A stretch of 64,000 nucleotides of DNA from Acidovorax radicis N35 (GTDB lineage: Bacteria > Pseudomonadota > Gammaproteobacteria > Burkholderiales > Burkholderiaceae_C): assembly GCF_000204195.1 (NCBI RefSeq), contig NZ_AFBG01000018.1, positions 682,001-746,000 on the forward strand, read 5' to 3'. The notes beneath the pieces are model-generated. The model was not told the origin of the DNA and made no database searches. It worked only from the letters and a program-made list of their open reading frames with translations. This document shows, one piece after another, positions 58,420 to 64,000 of the stretch; within the stretch, counting starts at the first letter, position 1, and the number at the start of each line of letters is the position of its first letter. The position numbers and the translations under genes were made by a program.

Positions 58420-59475
58420 CTACGCGCTGACGGACGGCGCCGATACCTGTGCCACACCCAGCAGTTGGTGCAGCCGTGGGCTGGTGGTGGTGTATTGCAG
58501 CGCCACCTTGTCGCCCTTGAGCGCCTCGGCGGCGCCAAAGGCGGCCAGAGTGGCCTCGTGGAAGCCGCACAGGATGAGCTTGCGTTTGCCGGGGTAGGTA
58601 TTGATGTCGCCCACGGCGTAGATGCCGGGCACACTGGTGCGGAAGGCTTCGGTGTCCACCACCAGCTGTTTGCGGTCCATGGCCAAACCCCAGTCGGCGA
58701 TGGGGCCGAGGCGGGGCGAGATGCCGAGTACGGCCACCAGCAGGTCGATTGCCAGGGCGCGGGTGCTGCCATCGGCGTCCACCACCTGCAAGGCGGTCAG
58801 CTGGTCACCAGAGGTTTCGATACCGGTGATCTGCGCGGCCTCGACGTGGATGCGGCCCGCATCGCGCAGTTGCTGCAGGCGCTGCAGCAGGGCGTCGGGC
58901 GCCTGGAACACATCGCGGCGGTGCAGCAGGCTGACGCGGGCGGCCTGGCCTTGTTCGGCCAGTTCCACGGCGCGGGCCACCGCGGGCTCGTCGCCGCCGT
59001 GCACCACCACATGGCGCCCGGCCACGTTGGCCGTGGAGGGCAGGTTCTGGTAGTGGATCTGTGTGCCCACAAAGCGCTCGATGCCTTCCACCTTGAGCGT
59101 GCGCGGCACAAAGGCGCCCACGCCTGCGGCAATGAACACCGTGCGGGCCAGCAGCTGTGCACCTTGCGAGGTTTCGATCAGCAGGCGCCCATCGGTGTGC
59201 ACGGCGAGCGCCGACACCAGCGTGTTCAGGTGCCACTGCGTCTTGAACGGCGCAATCTGCTGAAGCAGCAGGCCAGCCAGCTCGCTCCCGGTGCACACCG
59301 GGATGCCCGGGATGTCGTAGATGGGTTTGTCGCCGTACAGCTCGACGCACTGGCCGCCCGCATGGGGCAGGGCGTCGATCAGGTGGGCGGTGATGCCTTG
59401 CAGGCCCAGCTGGAAGACCTGGAACAGGCCCACGGGACCCGCGCCGATGACGACGGCGTCGGTTTCTTGAATCAT
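58420..59475 (-). CDS. Ferredoxin/flavodoxin-NADP+ reductase (thioredoxin-reductase-like)
   Basis: A 351-residue FAD/NAD(P)H flavoprotein of the TrxR-like ferredoxin-NADP+ reductase type. The FAD motif is [18 protein letters not shown] (residues 7-24) and an NAD(P) motif [21 protein letters not shown] lies in the middle. There is no CxxC redox disulfide, which separates it from thioredoxin reductase. [30 protein letters not shown] is a signature. It lies just downstream of fdxA, its probable partner. The ATG at 59475 is used rather than an upstream TTG. Confidence 0.85.
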   Translation of the reverse strand: MIQETDAVVIGAGPVGLFQVFQLGLQGITAHLIDALPHAGGQCVELYGDKPIYDIPGIPVCTGSELAGLLLQQIAPFKTQWHLNTLVSALAVHTDGRLLIETSQGAQLLARTVFIAAGVGAFVPRTLKVEGIERFVGTQIHYQNLPSTANVAGRHVVVHGGDEPAVARAVELAEQGQAARVSLLHRRDVFQAPDALLQRLQQLRDAGRIHVEAAQITGIETSGDQLTALQVVDADGSTRALAIDLLVAVLGISPRLGPIADWGLAMDRKQLVVDTEAFRTSVPGIYAVGDINTYPGKRKLILCGFHEATLAAFGAAEALKGDKVALQYTTTSPRLHQLLGVAQVSAPSVSA

Positions 59476-59483
59476 GCTCAAGC

Positions 59484-59566
59484 CACGCGCGCAGCGCCCG
59501 AAACTGGCTTTGCCAGGCCACTGGTGGCGTCCCCCTTGGGGGATGGCACGAAACGACTCAGAGGGG
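59484..59566 (-). repeat. Hairpin repeat family B, copy 5 (after fdxA)
   Basis: On the minus strand it begins right after the fdxA TGA with CCCCTCTGAGTCG, then GCCATCCCCCAAGGGGGACGCC and TGGCCTGGCAAAGCCAGTT. It fills the spacer between fdxA and the reductase gene and could reduce read-through. Confidence 0.65.
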
Positions 59567-59896
59567 TCACTTGACTAGTTCGTTGACCTTGCCCGGTTTG
59601 CCGTTCCACTCGTCGGCGTCTGGCAGCGCGGGCTTGCGCTTGGTGATGCTCTTCCAGCCGTCGGCAAAGGACAGATCGGCGTTGAGCTTGATGAAGGCGA
59701 TCTGGTCGGGCGGCAGGTCTTCTTCGGCAAAAATGGCGTTGGCCGGGCACTCGGGGATGCACACGGCGCAGTCGATGCATTCGTCAGGATCGATGACGAG
59801 CATGTTCGGGCCTTCGCGGAAGCAGTCCACGGGGCACACGTCCACACAATCGGTGTACTTGCACTTGATGCAGTTTTCGGAGACGACGTGGGTCAT
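59567..59896 (-). CDS. fdxA: Seven-iron ferredoxin FdxA
   Basis: A 109-residue ferredoxin with a 3Fe-4S and a 4Fe-4S cluster. By alignment with Azotobacter FdI, Cys9, Cys17 and Cys50 hold the 3Fe cluster, and Cys21, Cys40, Cys43 and Cys46 the 4Fe cluster ([18 protein letters not shown] and [12 protein letters not shown]). The [14 protein letters not shown] loop is typical. It is a low-potential cytoplasmic electron carrier next to its reductase. A perfect palindrome 104 bases upstream looks like an FNR site. Confidence 0.94.
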   Translation of the reverse strand: MTHVVSENCIKCKYTDCVDVCPVDCFREGPNMLVIDPDECIDCAVCIPECPANAIFAEEDLPPDQIAFIKLNADLSFADGWKSITKRKPALPDADEWNGKPGKVNELVK

Positions 59897-59999
59897 GACA
59901 GGAGTTGTGTGGGTCGGTGAAAACCCTCAATTTTAGAAGCTTTCACCGACCATTGGTTACAAGGTCCCTCACCCGGATGGGGTGACTGGGGTTTGGGGC

Positions 60000-60015
60000 A
60001 CTGATCTAGATCAGT
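60000..60015. promoter_or_regulatory. 16-base palindrome (FNR-like) upstream of fdxA
   Basis: ACTGATCTAGATCAGT is a perfect palindrome whose core cTGAT-CTAG-ATCAg is one base per arm from the FNR consensus TTGAT-N4-ATCAA. It overlaps the cysN stop codon. At -41.5 it would start an fdxA transcript near 59966. It might instead be part of the cysN 3' end. Confidence 0.4.
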
Positions 60016-61378
60016 TGACCAGCACGGCACCGGCCGTTTTGTGGCTGGCGGTGTCCACCAGGATCAGCGATCCGAGCACCCGGGCTTTGCCGAAGGCCGC
60101 TGCGGGAATCGCCTCTTGCAGCAGCAGGTCCACATGGCCGATGGCATTGGGGTCGAGCTGGGTGGCGGCTTCTTCGGCCAGCGTGTTGATGTTGAGCTTG
60201 TGCACCACGGCTTTCACCTTGGCCTTGACCCAGCGGTGGCCGTGCAGCGCCCAGTACACGCGGCCTGCGACCAGGGGTTCGTCGTCCATCCAGGCAATGG
60301 TGGTGCGCAGCTCGCGGCTGGCGGGCCAGGCGGGCACGCTGGCCGGCGTGTCAAAGTCGTCTTCGGCGGGGGCGGCGACAGCAGGCGCCGCCAGAATCCA
60401 GTCGCCGCGCGAGACATCCACCTCGCGGTCCAGGATGAATCCCGCGCTGGTGCCTGCGGGCACATCCGTGGGGCGGCGTGCATGGTCCAGCACCTGGGCC
60501 ACGGTGGCCAGCTGGCCGCTGGGGAAGATCTGCACGGGCGTGCCAGGCGCTACATTGCCCGAAGCCACACGACCCCAGAACACGCGGCGGCCTTGGGATG
60601 TGTCCGACGACGAGGACGAGGACTTTTCGACCCACTGCACGGGGAAGGCCAGGGGCAGGCCCGTATCGGCCGGGGTGTTGGGCAACTGCTCCAGCACCTG
60701 CAGCAGCGTGGGGCCTTCGTAGCCGCACCAGCCCGCGTGGGCGTCCACCACATTCCAGCCCTTGAGGGCGGAGACCGGCACCGTGGCGCGCACGGTGATG
60801 CCAGCCGCCTGGGCGAAGGACTGCAGTGCGCCCTGGATGTGTTTCCAGGCCAGCACGGGGTCTTCCACCGCGTCGAGCTTGTTCACGGCAAACACCAGCG
60901 AGTGCACGCGCAGCAAATGGGCCAGCAGGCTGTGGCGGCGGGTCTGCGGCAACAAGGCCAGGTCGGCATTCTTCCAGTCGAGCTTGGTGGCATCGACCAG
61001 CACCACGGCGGCATCGGCGCTGCTGGCGGCGGTGACCATGTTGCGCGTGTACTGCTCGTGGCCGGGGGCGTCGCCGATGATGAACTTGCGCTCTTCGGTG
61101 GCGAAGTAGCGGTAGGCCACGTCGATGGTGATGCCTTGCTCGCGCTCTGCGCTGAGGCCGTCGGTCAGCAGGGCCAGGTCGGTTTCGCCCTGGCGCTGCA
61201 CGCCAGCAAGGTGGTCCTGCAGCACGGCCTTGCTGTCCACCAGCAGGCGGCCGATCAATGTGCTCTTGCCATCGTCCACCGAGCCACAGGTAATGAACTT
61301 GAGGGCGGAAATATGGTTATTTTGGCCGCTGGCGCTTGTCTGGATTGCGCTGGAAGCTATCGAATTCATAGTGGTCAT
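60011..61378 (-). CDS. cysN: Sulfate adenylyltransferase GTPase subunit CysN
   Basis: A 455-residue GTPase of the EF-Tu type that drives APS formation with CysD. Motifs are the P-loop GSVDDGKST, switch II DAPGHEQY, and NKLD. There is no CysC kinase domain. The N-terminus MTTMNSIASSAIQTSASGQN lies over a dispersed repeat (61319-61370). The start at 61378 overlaps the cysD stop by one base (TGATG); the next ATG (61369) is also possible. An odd Ser run (EKSSSSSSDTSQG) lies in the linker between the GTPase and beta-barrel domains. Confidence 0.93.
   Translation of the reverse strand: MTTMNSIASSAIQTSASGQNNHISALKFITCGSVDDGKSTLIGRLLVDSKAVLQDHLAGVQRQGETDLALLTDGLSAEREQGITIDVAYRYFATEERKFIIGDAPGHEQYTRNMVTAASSADAAVVLVDATKLDWKNADLALLPQTRRHSLLAHLLRVHSLVFAVNKLDAVEDPVLAWKHIQGALQSFAQAAGITVRATVPVSALKGWNVVDAHAGWCGYEGPTLLQVLEQLPNTPADTGLPLAFPVQWVEKSSSSSSDTSQGRRVFWGRVASGNVAPGTPVQIFPSGQLATVAQVLDHARRPTDVPAGTSAGFILDREVDVSRGDWILAAPAVAAPAEDDFDTPASVPAWPASRELRTTIAWMDDEPLVAGRVYWALHGHRWVKAKVKAVVHKLNINTLAEEAATQLDPNAIGHVDLLLQEAIPAAAFGKARVLGSLILVDTASHKTAGAVLVN
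61319..61370 (+). repeat. Dispersed repeat family A, copy 6 (inside cysN 5' end)
   Basis: ATTTTGGCCGCTGGCGCTTG, TCTGGATTGCGCTGGAAGCTAT and CGAATTCATAG follow the same block order as the copy at 53.5 kb. On the minus strand it encodes about the first 20 residues of CysN, ahead of the conserved GTPase domain. Confidence 0.72.
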
Positions 61379-62340
61379 CAGAAGTACCCGTCTTTCTTGC
61401 GCTTTTCCATCGAGGCATCGCTGGTCTTGTCGTCCATGCGCGTCGCCCCGCGTTCGCTCACGTCGGCGGCCAGGGTCTCGATCACGATCTCGGCCGGGGT
61501 GGCCGCCGTGCTCTCCACCGGCGCGGTGCAGGTGATGTCGCCCACGGTGCGAAAGCGCACGTCGCGCGTCTCCACCACGTCGCCGTCGCGCGGCGGTGTC
61601 AGTTCGGTCACGGGCATCAGCAGGCCCTTGCGGTCCACCACCTGGCGCTTGTGCGTGTAGTAAATGCTGGGCAGGCCGATCTGTTCTCGGTCGATGTACT
61701 GCCACACGTCCAGTTCGGTCCAGTTGCTGATCGGGAACACGCGGAAGTGTTCGTTCGGCTGCAGGCGGGTGTTGAACAGGGTCCACAGTTCAGGCCGCTG
61801 GGCCTTGGGCTGCCATTGGCCAAAGCTGTCACGGTGCGAGAAGATGCGCTCCTTGGCGCGGGCCTTCTCTTCGTCGCGGCGCGCGCCGCCGATCAGGGCG
61901 TCAAAGCGGAATTCCTCGATCGCTTCGAGCAGCGTGACCGACTGGTGCACGTTGCGGCTCTCGCCCGGGTGGGCCAGGCGCACCGTGCCGCGTGCCATCG
62001 AGTCTTCAACGCTGCGCACGATGAGCTCGGCGCCCAGTTCCTGCGCACGGAAGTCGCGGAAGTCCGTCACTTCCTTGAAGTTGTGGCCCGTGTCGATCAT
62101 GAGCAGCGGGTAGGGAATGCCACCGCCGCTGGCCTTGGTGCCAAAGGCCTTTTCCGCGCATTTGAGCATGACGAGCGAATCCTTGCCGCCCGAAAACAGC
62201 AAGGCGGGGCGCTCAAAGGCGGCGGCCACTTCGCGCAGGATGAAGATGGTTTCTTCTTCCAGAGCATCCAGGTGCGAGTTGTTGAGGTGATAGCTCATGT
62301 TGTTGTTCTGCAGCTGTGCTGCATCGGTGCGGGCGTTCAT
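61378..62340 (-). CDS. cysD: Sulfate adenylyltransferase subunit CysD
   Basis: A 320-residue ATP pyrophosphatase-type enzyme that makes APS from ATP and sulfate with CysN. Motifs are PALLFSGGKDSLVML (PP-loop SGGKDS), MIDTGHNFKEV, RRDEEKARAKER, FRVFPISNWTELDVWQYI and the C-terminal KRKKDGYF. The start MNARTDAAQL is taken; an ATG at 62298 (MSYHLNN) would give the usual family N-terminus and is a real alternative. It starts 19 bases after cysH. Confidence 0.94.
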   Translation of the reverse strand: MNARTDAAQLQNNNMSYHLNNSHLDALEEETIFILREVAAAFERPALLFSGGKDSLVMLKCAEKAFGTKASGGGIPYPLLMIDTGHNFKEVTDFRDFRAQELGAELIVRSVEDSMARGTVRLAHPGESRNVHQSVTLLEAIEEFRFDALIGGARRDEEKARAKERIFSHRDSFGQWQPKAQRPELWTLFNTRLQPNEHFRVFPISNWTELDVWQYIDREQIGLPSIYYTHKRQVVDRKGLLMPVTELTPPRDGDVVETRDVRFRTVGDITCTAPVESTAATPAEIVIETLAADVSERGATRMDDKTSDASMEKRKKDGYF

Positions 62341-62359
62341 GGTCGGATCTGCGGCGGAG

Positions 62360-62983
62360 TCAGTGGGCAAGATGCAGCCCACACTCGCGGTTGTCTTCGC
62401 CCTTGGTGGGGTCCACGTAGTCGAAGTTGTTGGGCAGGCCGTGCTTGACGCAGTATTCGTGCAGGTCCTTGGACGACCAGTGCAGCAGCGGTGCCACCTT
62501 GATCAGGCCATCGGGGTTGATGCTGACCGGGTCCATCTGTGCGCGCACGGCGGTGTCGGTGGCACGCAGTGCGGTGAACCACACCTTGGGGGCTGTCTCG
62601 CGCAGGGCACGGGCAAAGGGCTCCAGCTTCACTTCCTCGGTGAAGAAGGCGTGGCGTGGGTCGTCCAGGGCTGGTGTTGCGCCTTCTACCGCTTCGCGGT
62701 GTGCGCGTGAGCGGCGTGGCAGGTAAATCTGCAGCTTCAGGCCCAGTTGCTTCGTCACTTCGTCGGCAAAGCGGTAGGTGGCCTCGGTGTTGTAGCCATT
62801 GTCCATCCAGACCACCGGCACATCAGGGTTCACCTGCGTGACCATGTGCAGGATCACCGCTTCGAAGGGGCGGAAATTGGTGGTGACGATGGATCGTTCG
62901 CCCAGGCCCAGCGCCCAGGCTACCAGGCCGGGGGCGTTGCGGCCGAGTTCGGCGTTGACGAGTGTGAGGTCGAATTGGCTCAT
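62360..62983 (-). CDS. cysH: Divergent CysH-type (P)APS reductase
   Basis: A 207-residue reductase of the PAPS/APS reductase family. The active-site cysteine is Cys201 in NRECGLH. The family segments VVWMDNGYNTEATYRFADEV and LLHWSSKDLHEYCVKHGLP are present. Unlike APS reductases it lacks the CC and CxxC cysteines for a 4Fe-4S cluster (only Cys178 and Cys201 exist). The N-terminal loop (VTTNFRPFEAVILHMV) and WFTALRATDTAVRAQM differ from the usual SSSFGIQ and TGLRREQS types. It is placed in the cys operon, so sulfite formation is the likely role, but substrate choice (APS or PAPS) is open. Confidence 0.8.
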   Translation of the reverse strand: MSQFDLTLVNAELGRNAPGLVAWALGLGERSIVTTNFRPFEAVILHMVTQVNPDVPVVWMDNGYNTEATYRFADEVTKQLGLKLQIYLPRRSRAHREAVEGATPALDDPRHAFFTEEVKLEPFARALRETAPKVWFTALRATDTAVRAQMDPVSINPDGLIKVAPLLHWSSKDLHEYCVKHGLPNNFDYVDPTKGEDNRECGLHLAH

Positions 62984-63023
62984 GGTGTGGGGTTCTAAGG
63001 TATACGTGGGCTCAGGGCTGCAC

Positions 63024-63419
63024 TCAAGCAGCAGCCCGGCTGACAAACAGCGGCTGGGGGTTCACGGCATCGCCCTGGTAAAAGCCCGGGAACAGCGCAA
63101 ACTGGCGCTGCGCATCGGCAGCGTCCACGCCCTCGGCCAGCACGGCGCTGCTGAAACCCGTGCGCTGCATCTGCACCAACTGGTCGATCAGCACGTCGCC
63201 CGTGGCGCGGATTTCGCCCTGAAAGCCACGGCGGCGGCGCAGCAGGAAGGCCTGGCTGAAGGCGCGGCCATCGGTGAAGTTGGGGAAGTGCAGGTCCACA
63301 CGTTCCACACCATCGAGCGGCAGGGCCATGGCGTCGGCATCGTTGGGCAGGGCCACGGTGCGGGCGTCACCCTCTGCGGGCGGCTGGTGGTCTTGGGCGG
63401 CGAGTAGTTTCAACATCAT
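63024..63419 (-). CDS. DUF934 protein of the sulfate-assimilation operon
   Basis: A 131-residue protein of the DUF934 family, which accompanies cysI/cysH in many beta- and alphaproteobacteria. ERVDLHFPNFTDGRAFSQAFLLRRRRGFQGEIRATGDVLIDQLVQMQRTGFSSAVLAEG is the conserved core. Two ATGs are adjacent at the start (63419 and 63416). It follows cysI by 35 bases and precedes cysH by 40. Its role is not established; an accessory role in sulfite reduction is assumed from context. Confidence 0.85.
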   Translation of the reverse strand: MMLKLLAAQDHQPPAEGDARTVALPNDADAMALPLDGVERVDLHFPNFTDGRAFSQAFLLRRRRGFQGEIRATGDVLIDQLVQMQRTGFSSAVLAEGVDAADAQRQFALFPGFYQGDAVNPQPLFVSRAAA

Positions 63420-63454
63420 GTCTGTGGGGCTGTGCGGTACGGCGCTGTGCGGGC

Positions 63455-64000
63455 TCAGGCGGCAGCGGTTTCTGGTTCTTTGTGGCGCGCTTGCTTGGCG
63501 GCTTCCTTGAACGGGTCCAGGCCTGTGCGGCGCACGGCCGACTGGAAGGTCTCGCCTGGTTCGCGCAGGTCTCGGTACGTGCCGAGCACGGCCTCGATCA
63601 CGTCGGGCACTTCGGCGGCAGAGAACGAGGGGCCAATCACCTTGCCGGCCACGGCCGCGCCCGACAGGTCAGAACCGTCGGAGCCGCCCAGCGTGACCTG
63701 GTACCACTCCTTGCCGTCCTTGTCGACGCCCAGGATGCCGATGTGGCCGCTGTGGTGGTGGCCGCAGCTGTTGATGCAGCCGCTGATGTGCAGGTCGATC
63801 TCCCCGATGTCATCGAGCTCGTCCAGGTCCTGGTAGCGCTGGGTGATGGCCTCTGCGATGGGCAGCGAGCGGGCGTTGGCCAGCGCGCAGAAGTCGCCGC
63901 CGGGGCAGGCGATCATGTCGGTGAGCAGCTGCACGTTGGCGCTGGCCAGACCCAGGGCCTTGGCTTCTTGCCACAGGGCAAACAATTGGCTGCCGTGCAC
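63455..64000 (-). CDS. cysI: Nitrite/sulfite reductase (CysI-type), C-terminal part
   Basis: The 181 C-terminal residues of a sirohaem/4Fe-4S reductase; the gene runs off the window, so the first codon shown is internal. The cluster ligands are ACPGGDFCALANA (C-x5-C) and SGCINSCGHHHSGHIGI (C-x3-C), the classic pattern. In this operon with cysH, cysD and cysN it reduces sulfite to sulfide in the cytoplasm. A nitrite reductase of the same family cannot be ruled out from this part alone, but context argues for sulfite. Confidence 0.9.
   Translation of the reverse strand: MHGSQLFALWQEAKALGLASANVQLLTDMIACPGGDFCALANARSLPIAEAITQRYQDLDELDDIGEIDLHISGCINSCGHHHSGHIGILGVDKDGKEWYQVTLGGSDGSDLSGAAVAGKVIGPSFSAAEVPDVIEAVLGTYRDLREPGETFQSAVRRTGLDPFKEAAKQARHKEPETAAA

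Overview
The window is high-GC DNA (mostly 64-70% by eye) from a betaproteobacterium. Protein types, operon layout and two families of dispersed intergenic repeats point to the family Comamonadaceae, most likely Acidovorax or a close relative. This is inferred from the sequence; no database search was run. About 60 genes are supported. No tRNA, rRNA, CRISPR array, insertion sequence or prophage was seen.

Layout. (1) 1-8.1 kb, mixed genes: the end of a DUF808 membrane protein, OmpW-type porin, LysE exporter with a DUF1272 zinc-ribbon protein, an exported intradiol dioxygenase, the ergothioneine pair egtD-egtB, a TonB-domain lipoprotein and metY. (2) 7.3-24.7 kb, a nearly complete cytochrome cd1 denitrification island: a Dnr-type regulator, norCBQ-(4Fe-4S membrane protein)-norD, norE/norF-like subunits, and nirS-nirM-nirC-nirF-nirDL-nirG-nirH-nirJ-nirN, with divergent nirE. 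Two near-identical inverted repeats (core TTGAAC-N2-GTTCAA) sit upstream of norC and between nirS and nirE. They are the likely Dnr/FNR operators that join nitrite and NO reduction under one regulator. (3) 24.7-41 kb, housekeeping and accessory genes: Ca2+-type P-ATPase, an RlhA-type U32 protein, an orphan protein, a LivK-type binding protein, a TadA fused to a haloalkane dehalogenase-like domain, an LdcA-like peptidase, a cyclase-FHA protein, penicillin acylase, an asparaginase-II relic and an L,D-transpeptidase. (4) 41-49 kb, acyl-CoA metabolism: acyl-CoA dehydrogenase with an APH-type kinase, a Crp-type regulator, enoyl-CoA hydratase/isomerase and 3-hydroxyacyl-CoA dehydrogenase, followed by a frameshifted FimV-like gene. 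(5) 49-55 kb, thiamine: thiOSGE behind one TPP riboswitch, thiD, and cytX behind a second. (6) 55-60 kb: LysR/GNAT divergent pair, AraC-GyrI regulator, NTF2-like protein, flavoprotein reductase and FdxA. (7) 60-64 kb: assimilatory sulfate reduction, cysI(partial)-DUF934-cysH-cysD-cysN.

The strongest unusual points are the TadA-dehalogenase fusion; a CcoG/NosR-like iron-sulfur membrane protein inside the nor operon; a roughly 55-bp repeat that supplies the CysN N-terminus, the transpeptidase C-terminus and the tadA leader; a second hairpin repeat placed directly after stop codons; a T7-tract frameshift in the FimV-like gene; and a CysH lacking APS-reductase cysteines with no CysC nearby.
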